DNA of 12,358 bases, taken from contig DPAW01000146.1 in the NCBI GenBank assembly GCA_003517285.1, positions 2,967-15,324 of the forward strand, in the 5' to 3' direction. The DNA is from Verrucomicrobiales bacterium (GTDB lineage: Bacteria; Verrucomicrobiota; Verrucomicrobiia; Limisphaerales; UBA1100). The position numbers and the translations under genes are program-made. Below are positions 5,488 through 12,358 of the stretch, piece after piece. The notes below the pieces were generated by a model, which did not search any database, was not told where the DNA came from, and was given only the letters and a program-made list of their open reading frames with translations. Position 1 is the stretch's first letter. Every line of letters starts with the position of its first letter.

Positions 5488-5517
5488 GAGCCTTCTCGGT
5501 AACGGGAAGGCTCTTTT
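5488..5517 (+). terminator. Strong rho-independent terminator
   Basis: An uninterrupted 11-bp stem (5488-5498 with 5503-5513, one G-U pair) closed by the GNRA-type tetraloop GTAA and followed by TTTT at 5514-5517. It ends the short Fur-box unit. On the opposite strand the tail is much poorer (TTTATC), so it acts on plus-strand transcripts. Confidence 0.85.
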
Positions 5518-5545
5518 CACGTTTGCTCAGAAATGTATGAATAAA

Positions 5546-5676
5546 TTACCCATCGACAGAGGTTGATCTTACCTGATTTGCACCAGGCTCGGCTGGATGC
5601 TCGGGCAAAGACTCCGGAAAATCTAACTCCGTATCGGCCTTCAGCCCGCGCAGGTTGGCCGGTAAGAATGATCCGA
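5546..5676 (-). pseudogene. Possible frameshifted C-terminal tail of the secreted protein gene
   Basis: Directly after the TAG of the gene at 5677-6384, a different minus-strand frame stays open to a TAA at 5546-5548. It encodes natural-looking sequence (FLPANLRGLKADTELDFPES, then LPEHPAEPG) in the same GC-rich codon style as the gene. It has no start of its own. It may be the original tail displaced by an indel near 5680, or chance. The GC-rich composition drops away at about 5560-5590, where this frame ends. Confidence 0.25.
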
Positions 5677-6384
5677 CTAACGCTGCTGCGCTTTGAGCCA
5701 CTTGGCGTCGTGGGTTTGCAGGAGGGCGACCAGGAGCGACTGGCATTCCTTGGCGGAGCCATCCAGATTGCGCCGAACCCAAAAGCCTAGGGCGACATTG
5801 CCCTCATACCAGTCGCCCCACTTTTCCATGCGATCGGCTTCCGGGCGGAAGAAATCCTGCAACCACATGCCGGCCTTGCCTTTCGAGGCCAATTGATCGA
5901 GATAGCCTTCACGGGCCTTGGTGGCGCGTTGGGGGTTGGCTTGGAGGGTTTGATGGGCCCAGAAATAATTACGGGCCAGTTGCCTTAAGTGTTGATCATA
6001 AACCGGCTGAAGCTCCTCTCGCAATTGGGCATTGTGCTGTCCGGGAATGCCGTGTTGCGTGGCCCATTTTAGAAAAGCCGAGTTGTAATGGCCGAAATCC
6101 TCCCTGGCATTGAGATGGAGTTGGCCGTTTTGATGCGGGCCAAGGCGAAAGATTTTATGGCCAGAGAGTTTTTCCAATTGCGCCAGGTTCAGCGCGAACT
6201 GCGCCTTGGCATAGAGCCCACGGACACCGCGATTGGGCAGCCACGTATCCAGCTTTCGGTAGGCCTCCTTGGGGGTGCTCTTGGCCAAAGCGGGCAATTG
6301 CCGCCACAACGCCAACACTTCCTTGGGCGACCCTTCGGCCGCTTGGAGCATCATTGGGAGAAGAACAAGCCAGATGCAACGCAT
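5677..6384 (-). CDS. Secreted protein of unknown function (235 aa)
   Basis: Starts at the ATG at 6384, where the protein opens with a classic signal peptide (MRCIWLVLLPMMLQAAEGS, likely cut near residues 15-17). Longer in-frame extensions upstream encode unnatural Arg/Cys-rich sequence antisense to the SprT-like gene and are rejected. The mature protein is helical, rich in Trp, Gln, His and Leu, with repeated LxxL patterns (ALWRQLPALAK, KLDTWLPNRGV, LRQLARNYFWAHQTLQA) and a WGDWYEGNVALGFWVRRNLD block near the C-terminus. No catalytic motif or known family is recognised. A periplasmic TPR-like or alpha-solenoid protein is possible but unproven. Its start codon overlaps a possible start of the divergent SprT-like gene (both in the CATG at 6382-6385). 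It ends KWLKAQQR, and a frameshifted tail may follow. Confidence 0.75.
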   Translation of the reverse strand: MRCIWLVLLPMMLQAAEGSPKEVLALWRQLPALAKSTPKEAYRKLDTWLPNRGVRGLYAKAQFALNLAQLEKLSGHKIFRLGPHQNGQLHLNAREDFGHYNSAFLKWATQHGIPGQHNAQLREELQPVYDQHLRQLARNYFWAHQTLQANPQRATKAREGYLDQLASKGKAGMWLQDFFRPEADRMEKWGDWYEGNVALGFWVRRNLDGSAKECQSLLVALLQTHDAKWLKAQQR

Positions 6385-6445
6385 GGCGCAACGTGGCAGA
6401 ACTTTGGCCTCAAACACAGGGAGAGTTATTGACGCTCTGAGCGGG

Positions 6446-6964
6446 GTGCGATTTTCTAGCCCGGCTGTGGATTCAAAAATTGAACATCGTGTACAACGGA
6501 AGTTGGATGCCTTGTGCAGGGTGGTGCAGGAGCGGTTTGAGGTTGTGATGCGCCCTGAGGTGGCTTGGGATTTGCGCGGGCAGGCGGCGGGGCAGGCAAA
6601 CGGGCGACGGAACTTGATACGTTTCAACCGGGGATTGGCCGAGCGTTATCCGGAGGAGTTTGTGGCGCAAACGGTGCCGCATGAGCTGGCGCATTTAGTG
6701 GCATTTAAAAAATTTGGCGGACGCATTCGGCCGCACGGCCGCGAGTGGCGGGCGGTGATGATAGTTCTAGGCGCGGAGCCGCGTCGGACCCATCGCTACA
6801 AAGTAACGCCGGTCCGGAAATTTAAGCATTATGCCTACCAATGTCATTGCCCGGATTCGGAGTATCAGCTCACCGCTATTCGGCACAACCGCATTCAGCG
6901 GGGGCATTTGTATGTTTGCAAACGCTGCCTCCAACCGTTGGAGCCGAAGGCGGCGGCTCATTGA
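6446..6964 (+). CDS. SprT-like zinc-binding protein
   Basis: A 172-residue protein with the SprT-like layout: an N-terminal helical part (KIEHRVQRKLDALCRVVQER, 11-30), LRGQAAGQA (43-51), the metallopeptidase-type HELAH at 79-83, a third probable zinc ligand H97 in RPHGREW, and a C-terminal zinc ribbon with C133/C135 and C158/C161. Family knowledge: SprT/SprT-like proteins share the fold of SPRTN metalloproteases; bacterial activity is poorly defined. Start choice is uncertain. GTG at 6446 gives a length close to E. coli SprT (about 165 residues) and leaves about 60 bases for divergent promoters. GTG at 6467 and ATG at 6383 are alternatives, the last overlapping the start of the secreted-protein gene. 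A TTGACG at 6429-6434 could be a -35 for the 6467 start. The stop codon overlaps the end of the convergent VWA gene by seven bases. Confidence 0.88.
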   Translation: MRFSSPAVDSKIEHRVQRKLDALCRVVQERFEVVMRPEVAWDLRGQAAGQANGRRNLIRFNRGLAERYPEEFVAQTVPHELAHLVAFKKFGGRIRPHGREWRAVMIVLGAEPRRTHRYKVTPVRKFKHYAYQCHCPDSEYQLTAIRHNRIQRGHLYVCKRCLQPLEPKAAAH

Positions 6965-9888
6965 TCCTCGGAGCCGCGGCGGTCTTGGGCGCGTTTGCGG
7001 GCGGCGGAAAGGGCATCGAAGGTGTTGCCGGTGTCGGAGAGATTGGGCGGGATCACTGGCGGTTGAGTACTGTCTTCCTCCAGCATGGGCGGTGCGACCA
7101 CGGGTGGGGTGTTGGATTCCCGGTCGGTCCGGCGACGTTTGCGTTTGGGGGCGCGAAAGGTTTTGGGCTCGTCGGCAGTGGTGCCGGCTGTGCCGGATTG
7201 GGTGACGGCGGCGCGCGGGCGCAGAGTGAAACGGCCCTCGGCGGTTTCTTCCGGCGTTGCCGCGGTGCGTCGTCGTAATTCAAAAAAGCCGGTGCGGCGT
7301 TGGAACACTTCGAGCAGGAACAGGATCAAGCCGGCCAACACGAGCCACAGGGAAAGGGGAACGTATCGCGGTTGGCGGGAAATGGATGTCCAGATATCCG
7401 CCAGATTCAGGCGTTCTCGGCCGCCGGTGGTTTTGCTGAGGGCCGCGAGCGCTTTGCGTCCGCGGTCGGGTTGGTCCGGTGCAAACTCCGGCGAATACGG
7501 CAGGCACACCGGCGGCAGACTTTGGCTGAGCGGCACGCCGGTTTGCGAGGTGAGGCTGGCCACGGCCCGTACGGTTTCCTCGCCTTCCAGAGGAATGGCG
7601 GCTTCGAGTAGGTCCGCGGTTTTCCAATTAAGCGTGCGGATCTCTTTGCGGAGAGGTCGGCCGGAGGTTTCGCGCAGGAGCTTGAGGCGTGGGGCCTGGG
7701 TAAACACTTCGCCCTGTCGAGTGGGATCCAAATGAAGCTGCATATAGCAAATGCCCTCGCGGATATCCTGAGTGAGCAGCATGCGGTCGGGCAACTGGCT
7801 TTGCTGGCCGGCGGCCCAACCGGAGAGCGTGGCGTAGAAATCCCCGGCTTGCGGCCATTGTGCAAAGTCTCCGGCATAAGTGCCATCGGCTTCGCCGGTG
7901 TAACAGGCCACACGCCCGTTGCCCGCTTGCCAAAAGGCCACGATCGGCGCGCGGTATTCATCACGCGTGAGTAGGCCCACACTGGCGGCATCGCGCAGGT
8001 AGGTGAGATTGTAGCCGCCGACCGGTGGCGGTTGCCACGAGGCGGGGGCGCCCAAGGTGCTGAGCGCGCCGGCCAGTTCGAGGGCGGCGGGTTCCTTGAT
8101 GAAGGTATTGCGCGCCACGGCAAAGGTGTCCTGCGCGAAGATGCGGGGAATCTCCTTGGGGCGATCGGTGAAATAGATGTTGCCCTCACCGCGCTTGGCG
8201 ATGTCTTCCAACAGTTTGGCATCCACATCGCTGGCTGTGCCGAGGCCGATGACGCTGATGGAAATGCCGGCTTTGCGCATCGTGGCTATGAGGCGTTTGT
8301 AATCGCCTGGCTCTTCGGAATCCTGGGCATCGGAAAACAGGATGACATGTCGGTTCGCCGCCGAGGCCTTCATCAACATTTGCGAGGCGGCTTTGAGTGC
8401 CTCGTAAACGTAGATGCCGCCGCCCATGGATTCGATCTTGAGAATTTTATTTCGGAAGAGGGCGTTTTGCTGGCGCTCGGCCGAGGCAAGATCCAGCACC
8501 GTGTGCGGGGCGCTATCCACGGCGATCACGCCGAATTCGTCGGTGGCGGACAATAAATCGAGCACCTGTACGGTGCCAATGTTGGCGAGGTCCATTTTCG
8601 TTTTACCACCAGCAACCGGCATACTCATGGAACCGGAACGATCGAGCACCACCACAATAGCCGTCTGCAGCTTGCGGATTTCATTGCGGCGTTCCATGGA
8701 TACGGGAAGCAATTTTTCTAGAGGCGAACCATAGTAGCCGCCGGGCGCATAGGATTTCTCGCCGCCGGTGATCATGAGCCCCGCGCCAGTATCTTCCACC
8801 CAGGCGGCCAGAGTCTCCATGCCATCTTGCCCGATCTCGCCGGCCATGACGTTTTCTAGCACCACGGCAGACCAGCGGGATAAATCAGCCAACGTCCATG
8901 GACATTGGTGAGGTTTACGCGCGACGAGGGTCATGCCGCCTTTCACCATCAATTGCGCCAGCCCGGATTCGGCACCGAATTGGGATACTAATAGGAGTGG
9001 CTTGCGCCCGCGCACTTCCACCAGCGCGCGGGCGGTGTTGTTTTCCGGGAACGCATCGCCTAGGGCGGTGTGGGGGGCAGTGGCGTTGGCATCAGCGTCA
9101 GGCGGGCGCAGGGTGAGTCGGTAGGCGGCGTTGCCGGATAGTTTGGCGCGATCACGAAAGAGCAGGCGCGAAAGGCCGCGCGGCACGGTGCGTTCGCCGC
9201 CGGATAATTCCTCGCCGTGTTTAGTCAGAGTGTAACCGATTACCTGTTCGCGCGGCGAATGAATCCAGCCGCTGATCATAAAGGCCTGCCCGGGCAATAC
9301 CTGGGCGGGCACCTGCAGATCACGCACGGCAAGATCCTCAGCGCGTGGTCGACTGAGCCAGCGATGATCAATGCCAATGCCGCGGCCGGCGGCGCGCGCG
9401 GTCACGGCGTTGGGATCGCGGCCGGTCCAATGGCCATCGGATACCACCAGAATGCGGCCGGGATGCTCCGGCGGGATGAGGGACAAGGCGGCCTCCAAGC
9501 CATCGTTCAGTCGGGAATGTTGCTGGTCGGCGGGGGATTGGAGGGTTTCTGTGGCTTGATCGCTTGGTTCCTGTTCGATAATGGTGCGGTCGCCAAAGCT
9601 CACCACGGCCAATCGGTCTTCGGAGCCCATTTCGCCATGGAGCGATTTCAGGACTTCCAACTGATCATCGGCGGCCTTGGGGGGCATGGATTCGCTGCGA
9701 TCGATCAGCACCACCACCGTGCCCTGTTGATCCTTCAACTTCATGGCCGGCTGGGCCATGGCCAGGACCAAGAGGAGGATTATGATAAACCGCACGAGGT
9801 TAAGGCCCCGCGTGGGCAGTCGCCACAGGTACATTGCTGCGGCCAGAGGCAGTAGGAGTAACAGCCAGATTGGTGAAAAGAAAATCAT
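6958..9888 (-). CDS. Large membrane VWA protein with central GATase-like domain (976 aa)
   Basis: The third visible gene of the minus-strand operon. The ATG at 9888 overlaps the previous stop as ATGA and has a strong GGGAGG ribosome site six bases upstream. A start at 9927 is rejected. Two N-terminal membrane helices (about 3-22 and 31-48) are followed by a first VWA domain with DRSES (D63, S65, S67) and VVSDGHW. An Ig/beta-like stretch follows (about 185-295), then a class-I glutamine-amidotransferase-like fold (about 296-400, GAGLMITGGEKSYAPGGYYG) with no nucleophile cysteine. A second VWA domain (about 409-590) has a complete DRSGSMS metal site (D416, S418, S420) and FSDAQDS. A long periplasmic beta region leads to a TM helix (about 842-861) and a basic, Pro-rich cytosolic tail with KRKRRR. 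Such proteins accompany MoxR/DUF58/BatA in Verrucomicrobiota and Planctomycetota and may scaffold envelope complexes. They are usually called VWA or glutamine amidotransferase by homology. Confidence 0.9.
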   Translation of the reverse strand: MIFFSPIWLLLLLPLAAAMYLWRLPTRGLNLVRFIIILLLVLAMAQPAMKLKDQQGTVVVLIDRSESMPPKAADDQLEVLKSLHGEMGSEDRLAVVSFGDRTIIEQEPSDQATETLQSPADQQHSRLNDGLEAALSLIPPEHPGRILVVSDGHWTGRDPNAVTARAAGRGIGIDHRWLSRPRAEDLAVRDLQVPAQVLPGQAFMISGWIHSPREQVIGYTLTKHGEELSGGERTVPRGLSRLLFRDRAKLSGNAAYRLTLRPPDADANATAPHTALGDAFPENNTARALVEVRGRKPLLLVSQFGAESGLAQLMVKGGMTLVARKPHQCPWTLADLSRWSAVVLENVMAGEIGQDGMETLAAWVEDTGAGLMITGGEKSYAPGGYYGSPLEKLLPVSMERRNEIRKLQTAIVVVLDRSGSMSMPVAGGKTKMDLANIGTVQVLDLLSATDEFGVIAVDSAPHTVLDLASAERQQNALFRNKILKIESMGGGIYVYEALKAASQMLMKASAANRHVILFSDAQDSEEPGDYKRLIATMRKAGISISVIGLGTASDVDAKLLEDIAKRGEGNIYFTDRPKEIPRIFAQDTFAVARNTFIKEPAALELAGALSTLGAPASWQPPPVGGYNLTYLRDAASVGLLTRDEYRAPIVAFWQAGNGRVACYTGEADGTYAGDFAQWPQAGDFYATLSGWAAGQQSQLPDRMLLTQDIREGICYMQLHLDPTRQGEVFTQAPRLKLLRETSGRPLRKEIRTLNWKTADLLEAAIPLEGEETVRAVASLTSQTGVPLSQSLPPVCLPYSPEFAPDQPDRGRKALAALSKTTGGRERLNLADIWTSISRQPRYVPLSLWLVLAGLILFLLEVFQRRTGFFELRRRTAATPEETAEGRFTLRPRAAVTQSGTAGTTADEPKTFRAPKRKRRRTDRESNTPPVVAPPMLEEDSTQPPVIPPNLSDTGNTFDALSAARKRAQDRRGSEDQ

Positions 9889-11651
9889 ACGCGCCCTCCC
9901 TGGCGGGCAATGCAAGCTAAGTGCCAAACCATGATCGCCAGCGCGAGCAGCACAAGGTAGGGCAGGATACTGGCGTACTCGAGGCGGATTTCATTTTCCG
10001 TGCCCCATTTTCCCCAGTCGCCGGAAACGGCGCGGGCGAGATTGGATTCCTCGCCGGCCAGGAAATTAACGGCAAATGTTTCGCTCATCCGATTGGTGCC
10101 CGAGCCGGAGTGCACCTCGTACACGCCGGGCAGGTTTACGGGCAGGCGGATTTCGGTGCCGGGAGCCTGGAGCGTTTGTTGTGTACCATCCGGTTTCTGG
10201 ATGACCACCTCGTCATTGGCAGGGCGGTAGGCGATGTCGGTACCCAACCGGTGATTGGCCTCGCGTAATCCGGGTTTAGCTTGGGATCGCCAATCGAGCA
10301 GATTCCAAAACAAAGCCGGCCAATGTTGCGTGGTGTGGAGCGTGGAATGGTTGGGCACATAACGCAGCGTGAGTTGCTGGCGGCCATCGAGCTCCGGGCG
10401 GTGCGTGAGCAGGGGAACATTGCCCGCGGTGATCACGGGGCGATAACTGGGCGCGTTGGTGGCGCCGGGATGTCCGCCCCACACAATGCCCGGCAGGGAA
10501 AGTCCGCGCGTGAGCGGGTGATTGGCATCCATCACAAAGGGGCCGGTAAACCGCTCGGGTTTCTCCGGGGGCGGCAACCAGCGCAGGCCCCAGGCTTCCT
10601 TGCCGGCGGGCACGGAGTCGGACTGATGTACCACCAGCTCCGGTGGATCTTCATCGAGAGCGCGCAAGCCGGTTGCGGCTAGGCTGTCGGCCACCAATCC
10701 GTGCAGTTCCTCATCTTCAATTGCAATCCGCACCCGCACGCGCGGTCGGGCGGCGGGCACAAGGTGTACCTCATTATCGCCGGCAAGGGCATCGGGCCCG
10801 AGCGTGGCCTGTAATTTGGGTGTATGCGCGGCAATTGGAAACGTCAGCCGATGTGTCTTGTTCGTGGCCAACGTGAGCGTTTCCTGGTGCAACACATTGG
10901 TGCCGGCGACGACACGTAGGGTGTTGGTGCCGGTGAGGGCGGAAGGATTGGCGATCTCCAGCAACACGCGATCTTCGGCTCCGTGCACAGACCGGGCGGC
11001 ATTGATGAAGGCAAAATTAATGCTGGGTTGGCCGAGGGCGATCCAGCGTAAATGCCCTTGGCCGGGCGAGCGAGCGGGGGCTTCATCGGTGAGTACCAGC
11101 AGATCGGCCTCCTGATGCCCCATGGCGCGGGCCAGACCGAGGGCGGTATTAAGGCGGGCTTGAGGGGCCTGACAGGTCCATTGCTCAAACTGATCCTCCA
11201 GCTCGCGTAAGTGCCGGGCTTTATCGCCCAGCAGGCGCGGCGTAGTGCCGGCGGCGATCAATTGAAACGACCGAAAGCGGCGTTCCTTGGTGAGTTCCTC
11301 GAGCTTCTCAATCGCCCGATCACGTGGGCGTTCGCCTTCCGGGCCGGCGAGCATGGATTGGGAATCATCCAGCACCACGATTAACGGCCGCGTGGTGTGG
11401 GGCACCTGCCAACGCGGTCCGGTGGCGGCCAGCACGAGTAGTGTGAGGATGAGCAGCTCAAGAAAGAACACCAGTGACCATTGGGGTCTCTCCACACGCC
11501 GGCCGCCTTCGCGCGATTCCCGGTGCAATTGCCAGAGCAACAGGCTGGAAACCTGTTGGCACCGGAAGCGGTGGCGCAAAAAATAAATGGCCACCAGCGC
11601 CGGCAAGGTCAGAGCCGCGATCCATGCTAGGGGATAGGTGAAGGCGGGCAT
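9885..11651 (-). CDS. BatA-like membrane protein with degenerate VWA domain (588 aa)
   Basis: The N-terminus is the aerotolerance-regulator (BatA) domain: TM helix at about 7-25, FLRHRFRCQQVSSLLLW at about 24-40, and a second TM at about 58-77 ending ATGPRW. A VWA-like domain follows, with VLDDSQSM (D95, S97, S99) and LVLTDEAPA (T188, D189). Then come a long extracytoplasmic beta-rich region (about 200-550) and a C-terminal TM helix (about 559-580). The ATG at 11651 is used because it overlaps the DUF58 stop as TAATG with GGAG upstream, and because it begins the BatA domain. A start at 11675 would overlap the upstream gene more. Its stop is coupled to the next gene through ATGA. BatA-type proteins occur with MoxR ATPases and DUF58 proteins. 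Their role in envelope stress or complex assembly is known only in outline, and oxygen tolerance is not a safe inference. Confidence 0.9.
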   Translation of the reverse strand: MPAFTYPLAWIAALTLPALVAIYFLRHRFRCQQVSSLLLWQLHRESREGGRRVERPQWSLVFFLELLILTLLVLAATGPRWQVPHTTRPLIVVLDDSQSMLAGPEGERPRDRAIEKLEELTKERRFRSFQLIAAGTTPRLLGDKARHLRELEDQFEQWTCQAPQARLNTALGLARAMGHQEADLLVLTDEAPARSPGQGHLRWIALGQPSINFAFINAARSVHGAEDRVLLEIANPSALTGTNTLRVVAGTNVLHQETLTLATNKTHRLTFPIAAHTPKLQATLGPDALAGDNEVHLVPAARPRVRVRIAIEDEELHGLVADSLAATGLRALDEDPPELVVHQSDSVPAGKEAWGLRWLPPPEKPERFTGPFVMDANHPLTRGLSLPGIVWGGHPGATNAPSYRPVITAGNVPLLTHRPELDGRQQLTLRYVPNHSTLHTTQHWPALFWNLLDWRSQAKPGLREANHRLGTDIAYRPANDEVVIQKPDGTQQTLQAPGTEIRLPVNLPGVYEVHSGSGTNRMSETFAVNFLAGEESNLARAVSGDWGKWGTENEIRLEYASILPYLVLLALAIMVWHLACIARQGGRV

Positions 11652-12358
11652 TAGGCGGGCTCCAGAGTGCGGCATTCCTCAAGGCTGCGCAGAGAGCCTT
11701 GGATGTTGTCGGCAATGAGGGTGACGAGTTCGGCTCCGGTTTGTTGGGCGGCGTGGTCCCAGCTTTGTTGCAGACGTTGAAGTGTCTTGCGGTATTGCTC
11801 CTGAATGGTGGTGTCGATGTACAAGGACAAGGTCTCTCCTGTTTCGCTGTCTTCTAACTGCACGTTGCCGGGTTTGGGCGGTTCGAGGTCGGATGGCGCG
11901 AGCAATTGCACGAGGGTCGCGGCGGCGGCGCCTTCGGTGAGCTTGCGCAGGGTGGGCAAGGGGTCGCCGGGCCAAAAGAGATCGCTAATGACAATACGGA
12001 TTCCCTGCCGCCGCAGACGCGGAGGAAGCAAGCCATGCGCCTCCTCAAAGGAACGCGCGCCGCCTAGGGGCAGTTCGCCCCAGGCACTGGGCGGTTGGGT
12101 ATCATTGGCTACGCGCTGAAATCCTTCGCCGGTGACCCACACGGCGTGCGAGCAGCGGGCGTTGGCCGCGGCGGTGGTAAACAGGGCGGCCAATTGATGC
12201 AGCGCCTGGGCCTTGGGGGAATCGGCCAGCGCCATGGAAGCGGAGGTGTCGAGAATGAGATCAAGATGCGGCTGCACTTCCTCGCGGAAGAGTTTGACGG
12301 TGAGTTGATCGGTGCGAGCGTAGGCGTTCCAGTCGATATGGCGCAGGTCATCGCCCGG
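11651..12358 (-). CDS. DUF58 domain-containing protein, C-terminal part (partial)
   Basis: Open from the right edge of the window to the TAA at 11651-11653, with 235 residues visible and the N-terminal part missing. The first residues are the DUF58 signature (GDDLRHIDWNAYARTDQLTV, visible residues 2-21). A VWA-like metal motif follows, DTSAS (D37, S39, S41), and ISDLFWPGD near the middle. Family knowledge: DUF58 proteins are encoded next to MoxR AAA+ ATPases and VWA proteins and are thought to act with them at the membrane. The visible part has no TM helix, although some relatives have two near the N-terminus. A GTG at 12277 is internal to the conserved domain and is not the start. Together with the two genes downstream this forms a tightly coupled operon, whose promoter and MoxR gene should lie beyond the right edge. 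Confidence 0.9.
   Translation of the reverse strand, partial: PGDDLRHIDWNAYARTDQLTVKLFREEVQPHLDLILDTSASMALADSPKAQALHQLAALFTTAAANARCSHAVWVTGEGFQRVANDTQPPSAWGELPLGGARSFEEAHGLLPPRLRRQGIRIVISDLFWPGDPLPTLRKLTEGAAAATLVQLLAPSDLEPPKPGNVQLEDSETGETLSLYIDTTIQEQYRKTLQRLQQSWDHAAQQTGAELVTLIADNIQGSLRSLEECRTLEPA

Larger units (their letters stand above)
5354..5517 (+). ncRNA. Candidate Fur-controlled small RNA (about 164 nt)
   Basis: The unit is bounded by a perfect TATAAT (5342-5347), a Fur-like operator immediately after the predicted start, and a strong intrinsic terminator at 5488-5517. There is no sizeable gene between. This is the arrangement of iron-responsive sRNAs such as RyhB in enterobacteria or PrrF in pseudomonads. 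No sequence similarity to those is claimed; the resemblance is architectural. Against the sRNA reading, a 30-codon frame (5366-5458) lies inside, so the transcript could instead be a micro-protein mRNA or do both. The T tract after the terminator is only four bases, which is short for an Hfq-type sRNA 3' end. Inference; moderate confidence in a transcript, lower in its role. Confidence 0.4.

Noticed and set aside
6385..6627. Upstream extension of the secreted-protein frame by 81 codons
   Set aside because: The added residues are Arg/Cys-rich antisense of the SprT-like gene, and the signal peptide begins exactly at the ATG at 6384.
9888..9927. Start of the large VWA protein 13 codons upstream at 9927
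   Set aside because: The ATG at 9888 has a strong ribosome site, an ATGA overlap with the previous gene, and begins directly with the first membrane helix.
7053..11700. Many long open frames on the plus strand and in other minus frames across the VWA operon
   Set aside because: They are shadows of high-G+C coding sequence: low-complexity Arg/Pro/Gly-rich translations without domains, fully overlapping well-recognised genes.

Overview
The window looks like a chromosomal segment of a Verrucomicrobiota (or, less likely, Planctomycetota) bacterium. That assignment is an inference. It rests on a DUF1592/DUF1585-type cytochrome-like protein tail followed directly by a Tat-exported DUF1552 protein, on a scrap of the leucine-rich-repeat proteins common in these phyla, and on the right-hand operon encoding DUF58, BatA-like and large VWA membrane proteins. 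No rRNA, tRNA, CRISPR array or transposase is visible.

Layout. (1) 1-1827, plus strand: the 3' end of a DUF1592-family gene and a complete DUF1552 gene, three bases apart. (2) 1828-2019: a decayed leader containing the C-terminal scrap of an LRR-type protein. (3) 2020-3424: two divergent conserved-unknown genes, DUF1853 (minus) and DUF2237 (plus), with a plausible sigma70-type promoter before the second. (4) 3425-5545: an AT-richer, sparsely coding accessory stretch. It holds small unknown genes, a small helix-turn-helix protein, two 72-bp near-identical repeats that each contain a terminator hairpin, and two small genes whose promoter and N-terminal regions resemble each other. It ends in a compact unit made of a perfect TATAAT box, a near-consensus Fur box, about 110 bases of transcript and a strong GNRA-loop terminator. 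(5) 5546-6964: a secreted protein of unknown function (minus), possibly with a frameshifted tail, and a divergent SprT-like zinc protein (plus). (6) 6958-12358, minus strand: a translationally coupled operon DUF58 > BatA-like VWA > large VWA/GATase-like VWA protein. In related genomes this is preceded by a MoxR AAA+ ATPase, which would lie beyond the right edge.

The right-hand genes belong together. MoxR/DUF58/VWA membrane systems are thought to assemble or chaperone envelope complexes, and the start/stop overlaps seen here (TAATG, ATGA) support coupled expression. The left-hand pair belongs to a family of exported proteins typical of these phyla, with no settled role.

The most interesting candidate for an undescribed element is 5342-5517. 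It has the architecture of an iron-responsive small RNA or micro-protein (RyhB-like logic: promoter, Fur operator, short transcript, intrinsic terminator). The paired small-gene/terminator-repeat modules at about 4.0-5.2 kb come second.
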